Assembly: GCA_023416695.1 (NCBI GenBank)
Contig: JAEZGY010000092.1
Span: forward strand, 1-64,000
DNA from: Bacillota bacterium
GTDB lineage: Bacteria; Bacillota; Clostridia; Lachnospirales; Lachnospiraceae
Direction: 5' to 3'
DNA: 64,000 bases
The position numbers and the translations under genes were made by a program. This document shows, piece by piece, positions 46,076-56,121 of the stretch (positions are counted from its first letter, which is position 1; each line of letters begins with the position of its first letter). The notes beneath the pieces were generated by a model that saw only the letters and a program-made list of their open reading frames with translations, had not been told where the DNA came from and did not search any database.

Positions 46076-46669
46076 TCAGACACCTGCCAATGATATGTAT
46101 TTATAGACTGTACTTCTTGAGCAATGCATTAAATCTGCAAGTCCTGTAATCGTAATTTGCTTTGATTTATAGAGAGGATAATACTCCCAGAACTTTTTTG
46201 GAAGAGTAGTAGATGTCGTTGTAGGTCTACCAATCTTTTTTCCTTTTTCTTTAGCATTCTTCATGCCGGATTTCACTCTTTGTGATATTAGATCTCTTTC
46301 CATTTCAGAAAATACACCCCACATCATAAGCATGCCTTTAGTCATTGGGTCTATTTCCTCATTCCTACAATCAACTATGAAGGAACCGATGACAAGACGA
46401 ATGTGTTTTTCTTGAACAGTTTGAAGAACATCACAAAGCTGCTTTGTTGATCTTGTAAGACGAGACACTTCTGTTGTTACTATGGTATCTCCGTCTTTAA
46501 TAATATCTAACAGTTTAGTAAACTCTACTCTATCTACCTTTGAACCAGATTCGTACTCCCAATAGATGTATTTATCATCTGTTACTCCCATGGAATATAG
46601 ATCTCTCTTTTGTCTATCTATATCCTGCCGTTCTTCATTAGTAGAGCATCGAGCATATCCATAAATCAT
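46076..46669 (-). CDS. Serine recombinase (resolvase/invertase type)
   Basis: 197 residues. Catalytic Ser9 in GYARCSTNEE, with EVSRLTRST and the GxFxxxERDLI-like FSEMERDLISQRV helix, ends in a helix-turn-helix (ITGLADLMHCSRSTVYKYI) for DNA binding. This is the size and architecture of a small resolvase rather than a large serine integrase. It could resolve a transposon or plasmid-derived unit. Flanked by decayed sequence; RBS not obvious. Confidence 0.9.
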   Translation of the reverse strand: MIYGYARCSTNEERQDIDRQKRDLYSMGVTDDKYIYWEYESGSKVDRVEFTKLLDIIKDGDTIVTTEVSRLTRSTKQLCDVLQTVQEKHIRLVIGSFIVDCRNEEIDPMTKGMLMMWGVFSEMERDLISQRVKSGMKNAKEKGKKIGRPTTTSTTLPKKFWEYYPLYKSKQITITGLADLMHCSRSTVYKYISLAGV

Positions 46670-46709
46670 ATATTCATAGTCCTTTCTATATAATCTTTGA
46701 TGTCATTCC

Positions 46710-46877
46710 TTATCTCTTTACTTTCAATGTCTGCAATATAGAACGAATAAACTCAACATCATCAATCGTCATATAATTAGCTGGAAGAATACTTTCAATA
46801 CGGTCTTTATTCATCTGAATAACTATATCATAGATCTCCCAGTTACTATCCTGTGAATATCCAAATAAATAGTCTTA
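46710..46877 (-). pseudogene. C-terminal fragment of an unidentified element protein
   Basis: A minus-strand frame lacking a start reads FGYSQDSNWEIYDIVIQMN and ends in TIDDVEFIRSILQTLKVKR before TAA (46710-46712). It sits between an HD-domain gene and the recombinase, all on the same strand. No family recognised. Confidence 0.35.
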
Positions 46878-46912
46878 ATAATATTTTCTAATGCTTCCTA
46901 CTACACCTTTCT

Positions 46913-47557
46913 CTACTTTGTTTCTAATAAATGAGTAGCTTCCTGGTCAGCTTCTTGTAAGGCAAGTACAAGAGGATATAATTCAATGGCAGAACCAATA
47001 CTATTTAATTGTGAAGGTGAACAATCATAGGCTCCCATATGCCATCTGATAGCGTATCGCTCACATGGGAGAAGAGTTACAAACTGCTCAATTAGCATTA
47101 CGGATTTTTCACCATGTCCGTAAGGAAATTTATCTTCAATTTTATATGTAGGAACGGTTTCCCAAATGAAGTCACCATTATTATCATGTTTTCGCTGCCA
47201 ACCTTCTGCAGATGCAACCTTGTCAGGGTCATAGGTCTTTTGGTTCTTAAAATCTTTCACGTAAAAATATGTCTTACATAAGTCATGCAATAATGCAGAA
47301 ATTGCTAGTGTATCATCTGTATAATTGTTTTCTGTAAATACCTTTTGCCATATAGGACTTAATTTTTTTACCATCAAACAATCATAAACATTAAGGCTAT
47401 GATCCAACAAGCCCCCGTCATAACTACCATGAAAACGAGTACTTGCTGGAGCGGAATAAAAATCTGTTTTTTTTACTGCTTCAAGAAGTTTGTCTATACC
47501 TTCTCTATTAACTCCACTAATTATGGCTTCAAATCTTTGAATTTGAGTAGAATTCAT
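46913..47557 (-). CDS. HD-domain hydrolase, mobile-element type
   Basis: 214 residues. His in GGLLDHSLNVYD, the His-Asp pair in SALLHDLCK (about residues 90-98) and a downstream GHGEKS and WHMG form an HD metal-binding phosphohydrolase site. Similar stand-alone HD proteins are common in phages and integrative elements. Nucleotide hydrolysis is likely; substrate unknown. GAAGGAGA lies 6 nt before the ATG. Confidence 0.75.
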   Translation of the reverse strand: MNSTQIQRFEAIISGVNREGIDKLLEAVKKTDFYSAPASTRFHGSYDGGLLDHSLNVYDCLMVKKLSPIWQKVFTENNYTDDTLAISALLHDLCKTYFYVKDFKNQKTYDPDKVASAEGWQRKHDNNGDFIWETVPTYKIEDKFPYGHGEKSVMLIEQFVTLLPCERYAIRWHMGAYDCSPSQLNSIGSAIELYPLVLALQEADQEATHLLETK

Positions 47558-47694
47558 ATATATTTCTCCTTCTGTTTTGTTTGAGAAAAGGTTTCTTCAT
47601 TTTCTTATACACATTATAAGCTAATTCTATCTAATTTACACTCAACAATAATGTACAAGAAAACAGATAGTTTCTTAAATTCTCAATAAGAATA

Positions 47695-47735
47695 AAACCT
47701 AAAAAAGTATCACGGTGATACTTTTTAGGTTTTGG
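47695..47735. terminator. Bidirectional terminator
   Basis: AAAACCTAAAAAAGTATCAC pairs with GTGATACTTTTTAGGTTTT. It lies upstream of the cas operon. Confidence 0.8.
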
Positions 47736-48139
47736 AATTAAACATATATATTCGAGGAGTCAGGTGATTATACGAATACTGATATAAATAGGTAAAGGAT
47801 ATTTAAAATACTATGTTTCTATATATGCAAAGGAAAGGGGCTGAAACTCAGACTGTAAAAGGGCAAGTAAAAAGTCTCTCTAATAGATTTTTTAAAAGAT
47901 AGTAAATTTAATATATGCTAAACAGCTGGTAGTTTACTGTGTCAGTACTCTTTTAGAGCTTATAATAGTACTATTATAAGATTGGATTTTAAAGAATAAT
48001 TTTTTATAAAAACATATCTTATTTGCGACTATCCATATAAGCACAGTAAAGTAAGTAGAATATGTACTTTGTCTTATAGGGGCTATAGGTATGAATTTGG
48101 TATAAACATAAGTTTTAAAATAAATTCGTAAGAAGTCGT
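47736..48139. other. Non-coding region before the cas promoter
   Basis: About 400 AT-rich bp without a credible gene. Confidence 0.35.
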
Positions 48140-48168
48140 TTGACTATTTCGATAATAAGTGGTAAAAT
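48140..48168 (+). promoter_or_regulatory. Probable cas operon promoter
   Basis: TTGACT (48140-48145), an exact 17-nt spacer and TAAAAT (48163-48168) lie 35 nt before the cas3 ATG. Confidence 0.7.
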
Positions 48169-48202
48169 TTGGTAAAACAAAGGTGGTGGGGGTTAGTATA
48201 TT

Positions 48203-50626
48203 ATGTTAGCGCATATAAAGTTTAATGATAATGTTAGGGTGGAGCAATCATGGGAGGAGCACTCAAGAAATACGGCTTTTTATGCTGGAAGTAGTTTGAT
48301 GTGTATTGGTCTCTACCATGTAGGTACTTTAGCGGGTCTACTCCATGACATGGGGAAAGGTAAAAAAGAATTCCAGGTGTATTTGGAGAAATCTGTGGCA
48401 GGTGAAGAAGTAAAGCGAGGATCGGTCAATCATACATTTGCAGGGGTTATATATTTATTAGAAAATTATCATTCTATAGAAAATGATAAATATACTAGAC
48501 TTACAAGTGAAGTAATCGCTTACGCAATTGGAGCTCACCACGGATTGTTTGACATAATTACTACGAACGGTGAAGACGAATTTTTACGTAGAGTAGAGAA
48601 AGATAAAAAAGAGATTGGATATAAAGAATGTGTTGACAATTTTTTTGACATAGTAGAATCTGAAGAAAAAATTCAGGGCTTATATCTTGGAGCAGTAGAA
48701 GAAGTAAAAATATTCATATCGAAAATTGTAACAAGCAAGAAGGGGAGTAAATCTCTAGCTTTTCAATTTGGATTGTTAACGCGGCTTGTTACAAGTGCAG
48801 TGGTTCATGGAGATCGTATGGATACTTCAAAATTTATGTTGGATAAGTACTTAGAGATAGAACCAATAACAAAAGAGTTTTGGAAACAACAGTTAGAATT
48901 CTTAGAAGCGAAGATGCAAAAATTTGATCGGACAAGTACTATAAATCTAGCAAGAGGTTATATATCCGATGAATGTAAAACATTTGCAACGAATGGTTCT
49001 GGTGTATATCGATGTACTGTTCCAACAGGAGGGGAAAAAACATTAGCTACTTTGCGCTTTGCTTATGAGCATGCCCGAATACATAATAAAAAAAGAGTTA
49101 TTTATATTATACCGCTATTGAGTGTATTAGAGCAAAACAGCGAAGTAATCAAGAATTATTGTGCCGACCCATTCAGAGTATTAGAACATCATTCCAATGT
49201 GATTCGATTCGAGGAAGTAAAGGAAGTGCTGGATGAGTACGAATTCTTAACGGAAACATGGTCAGAGCCAATTATAATTAGTACCATGGTTCGTTTTTTA
49301 GAGACGATATTTCAAGGTAGAATGACAGATGTTCGAAGATTTCAAGCGCTGACGGAAAGTGTAATAATTATAGACGAAAGTCAAACGATTCCTAAAAAGA
49401 CAGTATATATGTTCAATGAGGCAATGAATTTTTTGTCTCGATGTTGTAACAGTACAGTTGTTTTATGTTCTGCTACGCAACCAACGCTAGGAGAATTGAA
49501 AAGATCAATCGTATTTTCAAATCCAATTGAAATGGTGAAATATGATGAAAAGATATGGCATGCATTTAAGCGCACTACAGTACAGAATATGAGCGATCAA
49601 TATGGATGGGGAATTGATCAAATTACGGAATTTGTACTGCAGTGCATAGAAGAAAGCAAATCTCTATTAATGGTTTGTAATACAAAACAGACCACATTAG
49701 AGTTATATCAAAAAGTACGAAGAATGGTAGATAATAGAATTGAAGTTTTTCACCTATCAACAACAATGTGTATGGCACATAGAATTGATACTCTAAGTAG
49801 AATTAGGGAGATTTTAAAAAGCGATTATCATAAAAAAATAATATGTATTTCAACCCAATTAATTGAAGCCGGTGTCGATATTTCGTTTGAATGTGTAATT
49901 AGAGCGCAAGCAGGTTTAGATAATATTGCTCAAGCAAATGGAAGGTGTAATCGTAACGGTGAATACAATGGTATCAAAGATACATATGTAGTGAAATTTA
50001 AAGATGAGAATTTAAAGAGGTTACGAGAGATTGAAAATAGTCAATTAGCATATTTAAGCTTATTGGAGTATCTAAATAATATCAAAGACATAGATGGCGA
50101 TTTGTTGAATCAAGCCAATATTGAGCAATATTTCAACTTATTATTTGAAATATATGAGAAGGGGAAAGAGTTTTATTATCCGGTCTTGGATAGAGAGATA
50201 CAAGGTTTATCGGTAACCTTATATGACCTGTTATCACGGAATGAAGTTTTGTCTCAATGTACTTCAAAGCGATTAGATGTAGCTGTTATATTAAGCCAGT
50301 CATTTGCGAGTGCTGGTAAGTTATTTCACGTGTTTGATGAGAATACACTGGATGTGCTTGTCCCTTATAATGAACAAGCAAAATGGATTATTCATGAATT
50401 GTTACAAGTAGATAGTAAGTATGAGCTTGAAAAAGTCAAGGAGCTTTGTGCAAAAGCAAAACCTTATATGGTATCGCTATATGCTTATCAGTATGAGGCA
50501 TTATATAAAAATGGTTGGGTAGAGGCGGATATAAATAATAGATTTATTATAATAAAAGAGAATGCATATAATCAGGAAATCGGAGTATGCAATCATCAAG
50601 ATATTAATCTTTTTATTGTGGATTAA
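48203..50626 (+). CDS. cas3: CRISPR-associated helicase-nuclease Cas3 (type I-C)
   Basis: 807 residues. HD nuclease domain first: His20, His48-Asp49 (LLHDMGKG) and His112-His113 (GAHHG). The SF2 helicase follows, with motif II IIIDESQ, motif III CSATQPT and motif VI QANGRCNR. Motif I reads PTGGEKT (Glu278), where the family has PTGGGKT; this is a single-base G-to-A change from GGA and should impair ATP binding. Cas3 unwinds and degrades DNA bound by Cascade. GGTGGTGGGGG lies upstream of the ATG; first gene of seven. Confidence 0.95.
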   Translation: MLAHIKFNDNVRVEQSWEEHSRNTAFYAGSSLMCIGLYHVGTLAGLLHDMGKGKKEFQVYLEKSVAGEEVKRGSVNHTFAGVIYLLENYHSIENDKYTRLTSEVIAYAIGAHHGLFDIITTNGEDEFLRRVEKDKKEIGYKECVDNFFDIVESEEKIQGLYLGAVEEVKIFISKIVTSKKGSKSLAFQFGLLTRLVTSAVVHGDRMDTSKFMLDKYLEIEPITKEFWKQQLEFLEAKMQKFDRTSTINLARGYISDECKTFATNGSGVYRCTVPTGGEKTLATLRFAYEHARIHNKKRVIYIIPLLSVLEQNSEVIKNYCADPFRVLEHHSNVIRFEEVKEVLDEYEFLTETWSEPIIISTMVRFLETIFQGRMTDVRRFQALTESVIIIDESQTIPKKTVYMFNEAMNFLSRCCNSTVVLCSATQPTLGELKRSIVFSNPIEMVKYDEKIWHAFKRTTVQNMSDQYGWGIDQITEFVLQCIEESKSLLMVCNTKQTTLELYQKVRRMVDNRIEVFHLSTTMCMAHRIDTLSRIREILKSDYHKKIICISTQLIEAGVDISFECVIRAQAGLDNIAQANGRCNRNGEYNGIKDTYVVKFKDENLKRLREIENSQLAYLSLLEYLNNIKDIDGDLLNQANIEQYFNLLFEIYEKGKEFYYPVLDREIQGLSVTLYDLLSRNEVLSQCTSKRLDVAVILSQSFASAGKLFHVFDENTLDVLVPYNEQAKWIIHELLQVDSKYELEKVKELCAKAKPYMVSLYAYQYEALYKNGWVEADINNRFIIIKENAYNQEIGVCNHQDINLFIVD

Positions 50627-50640
50627 GGAGGTGCAACAAG

Positions 50641-51366
50641 ATGATATATAGCAATACGGTGAATTTTGAAGTATATGGAGATTATGCGTTATTTTCAGAA
50701 CCAGCGACTCGTGTGGGGGGTGAAAAATGTTCCTATCAGATTCCTACCTATGAGGCAATTAAAGGAATACTACATAGCATCTACTGGAAGCCAACATTTA
50801 TTTGGAATGTTGAAAAGGTAAGGGTTATGAATCCGATTCAAATGGAAACAAAGGGAATTCGCCCGATTAAGTATCACAGTGATAAGAATGATTTGTCCTA
50901 TTACACATATTTGAAAGATTGTAGGTATCAAGTAGAGGCTAGTTTTACTTGGAATCAGAATCGTCCAGAGCTTGAAAAAGATCGTAATGAGCATAAGCAC
51001 TTTAGTATTGCCAATCGTATGGTTGAAAGAGGTGGAAGACGGGATATCTATATTGGAACACGTGAGTGTCAGGGATATGTGGTACCTTGTAAGTTTGGAG
51101 AAGGAAAAGGTCATTATGATGATATCGATCAATTATCCTTTGGACATATGTATCATGGGATTACCTATGCAGATGAAGCATATTCAGAAGAGACAAGAGG
51201 TAAGATGACTATTAATTTTTGGAATCCTGTAATGCGAAATGGTGTAATTGAATTTATTTCACCAATAGCATGTGAACATCGGCCAGTGAAAGAGATGCAG
51301 ATTAAGAAGTTTGGAGAAGAACTTGATAATTTTACTATGTATGAGGAATGGGAGGAGGTATTGTAA
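50641..51366 (+). CDS. cas5c: Cas5c, pre-crRNA processing endonuclease (type I-C)
   Basis: 241 residues. The start VNFEVYGDYALFSEPATRVGGEKCSY, then PTYEAIKGILHSIYWKP, is diagnostic for Cas5d/Cas5c, which replaces Cas6 in type I-C and cuts the repeat RNA. The WERGGRR-like VERGGRRDIYIGTRECQG segment follows. AAGGAGGTG precedes the ATG. Its TAA overlaps the cas8c ATG by 1 bp. Confidence 0.95.
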   Translation: MIYSNTVNFEVYGDYALFSEPATRVGGEKCSYQIPTYEAIKGILHSIYWKPTFIWNVEKVRVMNPIQMETKGIRPIKYHSDKNDLSYYTYLKDCRYQVEASFTWNQNRPELEKDRNEHKHFSIANRMVERGGRRDIYIGTRECQGYVVPCKFGEGKGHYDDIDQLSFGHMYHGITYADEAYSEETRGKMTINFWNPVMRNGVIEFISPIACEHRPVKEMQIKKFGEELDNFTMYEEWEEVL

Positions 51367-53246
51367 TGTCATGGGCATCCGCATTGTATCAAACGTATGA
51401 GAATAATCAACATATGGTAGGGAAAATGGATGTGAATGATTCAGTTCTAGCTCCCATTGCACATATGAGTGCTAGAGCACAGATTGAGGTTACTTTAAAT
51501 TTAGAGGGGGAATTTCGAAAAGCAAGAGTCATTGGGAAAGAAGAAGAACGAACATTTATTCAAGTGACGGAATCCTCAGCAGGTAGAGCAAGTGGGATTG
51601 CACCACATCCATTATGCGATACTTTATCTTATATTGCTGGAGATTACGCATCTTATGTATCGCCTGAAGAAGGGAATAAAAGTTTAGAGAAGTTTAAATG
51701 CTATTTAATGAACCTAAAGAAATGGAGGGAATCCCAGTATACTCATCCAGTTGTTAATAGCGTGTATTCTTATCTTGAAAAAGCCTCTTTAATAAAAGAT
51801 TTGATTGATTCTTCAGTTGTAAAACTTAAGCAAAATGGGACTCTGTCGGATGATAAATTAAATGGCAATGAATATGAAAAAGTAATTGTGCGCTTTGTAA
51901 TCATTGGTGGAACAAAAGAAACAACATATATCGTTGGACAAGATGACGGATTAATGAAAGCATATATAGCATACTACATGAGTACGAATCTCGGGGAGCC
52001 TTGTATTTGTTATCTTTCAGGAAAAGAAGATGTGATTTCAACCAATCATCCGAAGGGGATTATTGCTTCTAGTTATGGAGCTAAATTACTTTCGGCAAAT
52101 GATAATCAAGGTTTTACATATCGAGGTAGGTATGAAACGGCAGAGCAAGCATGCGTAGTTGGATATAGTAGTTCCCAAAAAATTCACAATGCATTAACTT
52201 GGTTAGTAAAGAAACAAGGAATTTCTTATGGAAATACAGATAAACGTACTTATATTTGCTGGTGTCCAAAAGGTAAACAGATTCCGCAATATGATTCATT
52301 TTTTGGAGAGGAAGAGGAATCGGAGTACTCATATACGAAGGAGTTATATCGAAATAAACTATTTAAGACTTTACAAGGTTACAAAAATGAATTAAACGAT
52401 GATGACCAAATTTTCATTCTTGGGTTAGAAGCAGCAACCACAGGGCGATTGTCAGTCACCTATTACAATGAATTAAATGCTTCAGATTATTTAACAAGAA
52501 TAAAAAAATGGTATGAGAGTTGTATCTGGTATTTTCAAAGGTTTGATGAAAAAGGTAAATTATCAACAGAAGTAAAATCTCCCAATATAAGGGATATAGT
52601 TCGCTATGCCTATGGTGTGCAGCAAGGTGCCTACATCGATGTGAATGATAAGGTGATGAAAGAACATTCACAACGACTCATCCACTGGATGGTAGATGAT
52701 CAACTTCTATCATTTGGGTTGATACAATCACTTGTGGAAAAAGCATCGAAACCGCTAGCATATTCTAGAGGAAATTGGGAACGAGTATTATCTACGGCAT
52801 GTGCTGTGATTCATAAATATGTAAATGATAGAGGAGGAGATAGTAGAATGATTCTAGACACCTATAATACGAATCGAAGCTATGTATTTGGTCGATTGCT
52901 AGCAGTACTAGAAGCAGTTGAGAGATCTACATATGATCGAAAAGAAGGAAGGGAACCTAATGCAGTGCGCTTATGGAGTGCATATATTAATCACCCTGTA
53001 AAGACATGGGCCACACTTGAGGAATTATTAATTCCGTACTATCAAAAGTTAACAGTTGGGCAACGTATTTATTATAAAAGTATGGTTGCTGGGATTATTG
53101 GGACATTAGAGCAAGAAAATTCAGATGAGATGAATCGTAAATTAGATGAAAACTATTTATTAGGTTACTATTTACAACGAGCAGAATTATATAAATGCAA
53201 AGAAGTGAAAGGGAATGGTGAAGAAAATGACAGTGTTGAAGAATAA
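51366..53246 (+). CDS. cas8c: Cas8c, large subunit of Cascade I-C
   Basis: 626 residues (Csd1 family), of usual length. The N-terminus begins SWASALYQTYENN, and HPLCDTLSYIAGDY follows near residue 75. Cas8c recognises the PAM and recruits Cas3. I use ATG 51366, which overlaps the cas5c stop and follows GGAGGT, instead of 51348. The C-terminus overlaps the first codons of cas7 by 20 bp. Confidence 0.94.
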   Translation: MSWASALYQTYENNQHMVGKMDVNDSVLAPIAHMSARAQIEVTLNLEGEFRKARVIGKEEERTFIQVTESSAGRASGIAPHPLCDTLSYIAGDYASYVSPEEGNKSLEKFKCYLMNLKKWRESQYTHPVVNSVYSYLEKASLIKDLIDSSVVKLKQNGTLSDDKLNGNEYEKVIVRFVIIGGTKETTYIVGQDDGLMKAYIAYYMSTNLGEPCICYLSGKEDVISTNHPKGIIASSYGAKLLSANDNQGFTYRGRYETAEQACVVGYSSSQKIHNALTWLVKKQGISYGNTDKRTYICWCPKGKQIPQYDSFFGEEEESEYSYTKELYRNKLFKTLQGYKNELNDDDQIFILGLEAATTGRLSVTYYNELNASDYLTRIKKWYESCIWYFQRFDEKGKLSTEVKSPNIRDIVRYAYGVQQGAYIDVNDKVMKEHSQRLIHWMVDDQLLSFGLIQSLVEKASKPLAYSRGNWERVLSTACAVIHKYVNDRGGDSRMILDTYNTNRSYVFGRLLAVLEAVERSTYDRKEGREPNAVRLWSAYINHPVKTWATLEELLIPYYQKLTVGQRIYYKSMVAGIIGTLEQENSDEMNRKLDENYLLGYYLQRAELYKCKEVKGNGEENDSVEE

Positions 53247-54075
53247 AATTGATTTTGTAGCATTGGTAACGGTGAAAAATGCAAATCCTAATGGTGATCC
53301 GTTAAACGGTAACCGACCAAGAACGACGTATACAGGAATTGGTGAGATTTCTGATGTATGTATTAAAAGAAAAATTCGAAATCGTTTACAAGATACGGGT
53401 GAGAAAATCTTTGTACAATCTAGTGAGCGTTCGGATGATGGATGTAAAAGTTTAAATGATCGTGTGGATGCTAATATTAAAAAATATAGTTCAAACGAAG
53501 AGTTTGCAACTCTTGCGTGTGATATTTGGATAGATGTACGTAGTTTTGGACAGGTATTTGCTATAAAAAAGGATAAAAAGGGAGAAGGGGTTTCTGTTGG
53601 CGTCCGTGGACCAGTCTCTATTCATCAAGCTAAAAGCATTGATGTTGTTGATATAAACAGTATGCAAATTACTAAAAGTGTTAATAGTGAAACAAAAGAT
53701 AAGAAGAGTTCGGATACCATGGGAACAAAGCATATGGTAGATTTTGGGCTGTTTAAAATCAAAGGTTCTATTAATGTACAGTTAGCTGAGAAAACGGGTT
53801 TCACAACAGAGGATGCAGAGAAAATTAAAGAGGCATTAAGAACATTATTTGTAAACGATTGCTCTTCAGCAAGACCTGATGGAAGTATGGAGGTAGTGAA
53901 TTTATATTGGTGGGAACACAGTAATAAAACTGGTCAATATTCTTCAGCAAAAGTTCATGATTTAGTTGTTGTAAGCAAGAAAGATGGTGTGACGATTCCA
54001 ACAGATATTGGTGATTATGATATCGCAGTAAATGAATTAGAGGGCTTACAAGTTGAAGTAATTGAAGGGTTGTAG
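53227..54075 (+). CDS. cas7: Cas7 (Csd2), Cascade I-C backbone
   Basis: 282 residues. KNANPNGDPLNGNRPRT near the N-terminus is the Csd2 signature, followed by IGEISDVCIKRKIRNRLQD and GVRGPVSIHQ. Multiple copies coat the crRNA spacer. ATG 53227 follows a GGTGAAGAA stretch; an upstream ATG at 53215 is possible. It ends 3 bp before cas4. Confidence 0.95.
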   Translation: MTVLKNKIDFVALVTVKNANPNGDPLNGNRPRTTYTGIGEISDVCIKRKIRNRLQDTGEKIFVQSSERSDDGCKSLNDRVDANIKKYSSNEEFATLACDIWIDVRSFGQVFAIKKDKKGEGVSVGVRGPVSIHQAKSIDVVDINSMQITKSVNSETKDKKSSDTMGTKHMVDFGLFKIKGSINVQLAEKTGFTTEDAEKIKEALRTLFVNDCSSARPDGSMEVVNLYWWEHSNKTGQYSSAKVHDLVVVSKKDGVTIPTDIGDYDIAVNELEGLQVEVIEGL

Positions 54076-54078
54076 AAT

Positions 54079-54729
54079 ATGTATGACGAAGAAGATTATC
54101 TTATGTTATCAGGATTACAACATTTTTGTTTCTGCCGAAGACAATGGGCATTAATTCATATTGAACAACAATGGGAAGATAACTATCAAACGACAGCAGG
54201 AGAATTATTTCATCAGAATGCACATAATAGTTCGTCTTTTGAAAAACGTGGTAATACTATGATTGCCAGAGGCTATAAAATAGCCTCTGTGCAGCTTGGG
54301 TTATCAGGTGAATGTGATGTCATTGAATTTAAGTATGCAAAGAATGGAATAAACTTACATGGAATAGAGGGGACGTGGTCAGTTACCCCTGTGGAATATA
54401 AAAAGGGAAAACAGAAAGAAACTAATGAAGATGAAGTACAATTATGTGCCCAGGCAATGTGTCTAGAAGAGAAACTTCTAACTAATATTTCAAAAGGGTA
54501 CCTATATTATGGTGAGACAAAGAGAAGAACAGAAGTTGTGTTTACAGAGGAACTGAGAAATACAGTGATTAGATATGTAACTGAGATGCATCAGTTAATC
54601 CGTAGAGGTTATACGCCAATTGTTAAAACATCTCCCAAATGTAAATCGTGTTCACTAAAAGAACTATGTGTTCCTAAATTGTGTAAAAACATAAATGTTA
54701 AAGATTATATAAAGAAACAAATAGAATAG
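54079..54729 (+). CDS. cas4: Cas4 exonuclease (PAM selection in adaptation)
   Basis: 216 residues of the RecB nuclease fold. Asp in GECDVIEF, Glu-x-Lys in VEYKKGKQ and the downstream Gln in QLCAQAM form the metal site. An early Cys in FCFCRRQW and a C-terminal CKSCSLKELC cluster bind [4Fe-4S]. Cas4 trims prespacers at the PAM end for Cas1-Cas2. Confidence 0.94.
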   Translation: MYDEEDYLMLSGLQHFCFCRRQWALIHIEQQWEDNYQTTAGELFHQNAHNSSSFEKRGNTMIARGYKIASVQLGLSGECDVIEFKYAKNGINLHGIEGTWSVTPVEYKKGKQKETNEDEVQLCAQAMCLEEKLLTNISKGYLYYGETKRRTEVVFTEELRNTVIRYVTEMHQLIRRGYTPIVKTSPKCKSCSLKELCVPKLCKNINVKDYIKKQIE

Positions 54730-54746
54730 AACGGAGGTGAAGCTAG

Positions 54747-55778
54747 ATGAGAAAATTACTTAATTCACTATATGTTCTTTCAGAAGACAGTTACTTAACA
54801 TTGGATGGAGAAAATATTGTTGTTGAAAATGGATCTAGCATAGCAGGGCGTTATCCATTGCATATATTGGAAAATATATTATGTTTTGGATACCGAGGAG
54901 CATCACCAGCATTGATGGGAGCTTGTGCAGATAAAAATATCGGACTTCACTTCTATTCGCCATATGGAAAGTTTTTGGCCAGGATAACTGGAAAGTCTTT
55001 AGGCAATGTATTGCTTAGAAAACAACAATATGCAATATCGAATGATAACGAAAGAAGTCTAGCGATAGTGAAAAACATGATGTTAGGGAAAATTTATAAT
55101 TGTAGATGGAGTATTGAACGTACTCTAAGGGATCATGGGGAACGTGTAGATTATGAGGTGTTAAAAGCTATATCATTAGAGCTTAACGATGGATTAATCA
55201 AGGTTCAAGCAGCAACAGAAATTGATGGATTACGAGGAATTGAAGGTCAATTAGCAGCTAGATATTTTAGCGTTTTTGACAAATTAATCATCAATCAAAA
55301 AGATACATTTGAATTTATAACAAGAAATCGGAGGCCACCAGAGGATAATGTAAATGCTCTGTTGTCATTTGCTTATACAATTTTAGCCAATGACTGTGCA
55401 AATGCATTAGAAAGTAACGGTTTAGATGTATTTGTTGGATTCATGCATACAGATAGACCAGGTCGAAAATCCATGGCTTTAGATTTAATGGAAGAGTTAA
55501 GGGCTATATTGGCAGATCGGTTTGCATTAACTTTGATTAATAAGAAAGTAATAAAAGGCGACCATTTTGAAAGACAGCAAGATGGTGCAGTTTGGTTAAA
55601 TGATGATGGCCGAAAAGTATTTTTTAAGGCATGGCAAGAAAGAAAAAAAGAAACAATAAAACATCCATTTTTAAATGAAAAAGTTGAATGGGGATTGGTT
55701 CCTCATGTTCAGGCATTACTATTAGCAAGAACAATTCGAGGAGATATTGACGAGTATCCACCATTCTTATGGAAGTAG
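54747..55778 (+). CDS. cas1: Cas1 integrase
   Basis: 343 residues. The beta-rich N-domain (LLNSLYVLSEDSYLTLDGE) is followed by the alpha-helical catalytic domain, with metal ligands Glu in LRGIEGQLAARYF, His in FMHTDRPGRKS and Asp/Glu in LDLMEELR. All are present, so the spacer integrase should be active. GGAGGTGA lies 9 nt before the ATG. Confidence 0.95.
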   Translation: MRKLLNSLYVLSEDSYLTLDGENIVVENGSSIAGRYPLHILENILCFGYRGASPALMGACADKNIGLHFYSPYGKFLARITGKSLGNVLLRKQQYAISNDNERSLAIVKNMMLGKIYNCRWSIERTLRDHGERVDYEVLKAISLELNDGLIKVQAATEIDGLRGIEGQLAARYFSVFDKLIINQKDTFEFITRNRRPPEDNVNALLSFAYTILANDCANALESNGLDVFVGFMHTDRPGRKSMALDLMEELRAILADRFALTLINKKVIKGDHFERQQDGAVWLNDDGRKVFFKAWQERKKETIKHPFLNEKVEWGLVPHVQALLLARTIRGDIDEYPPFLWK

Positions 55779-55793
55779 GTGTGAGTTATTTTA

Positions 55794-56078
55794 GTGTTAA
55801 TAACCTATGATGTTTCTACAATGAAATCGAGTGGGAAAACAAGGTTAAGAAAGTTGGCTAAAGAATGCGTTAATCATGGACAAAGAGTTCAAAATTCTGT
55901 TTTTGAATGTTCATTAGATGCATCTGAGCTATTACTTCTTAAAAATAAATTATTAAAAATAATTAATGAGTCAGAAGATAGTTTGCGCTTTTATTACTTA
56001 GGTAATAACTATAAAACTAAGATAGAGCATTTTGGAATTAAGGATAATTATGACCCAGAAGGTGTACTGATGCTCTAG
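55794..56078 (+). CDS. cas2: Cas2
   Basis: 94 residues from GTG 55794, with a ferredoxin-like fold. The strand-1 Asp is in LITYDVST, and CVNHGQRVQNSVFEC is the family core. Homologues usually start MLVLITYD; here that reading (ILVLITYD) would need an ATT start at 55788, which has the better spacing (7 nt) from AGGTG. The true start is therefore ATT 55788 or GTG 55794. Confidence 0.93.
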   Translation: MLITYDVSTMKSSGKTRLRKLAKECVNHGQRVQNSVFECSLDASELLLLKNKLLKIINESEDSLRFYYLGNNYKTKIEHFGIKDNYDPEGVLML

Positions 56079-56121
56079 TGCGAAAGGATAGTAAACATAA
56101 AATTACCAGGTCTTTCGCACT
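56077..56121 (+). terminator. Hairpin between cas2 and the CRISPR leader
   Basis: AGTGCGAAAG (56077-56086, overlapping the cas2 stop) pairs perfectly with CTTTCGCACT (56112-56121). A similar GTGCGAA hairpin is typical of type I-C loci at this place. Confidence 0.65.
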
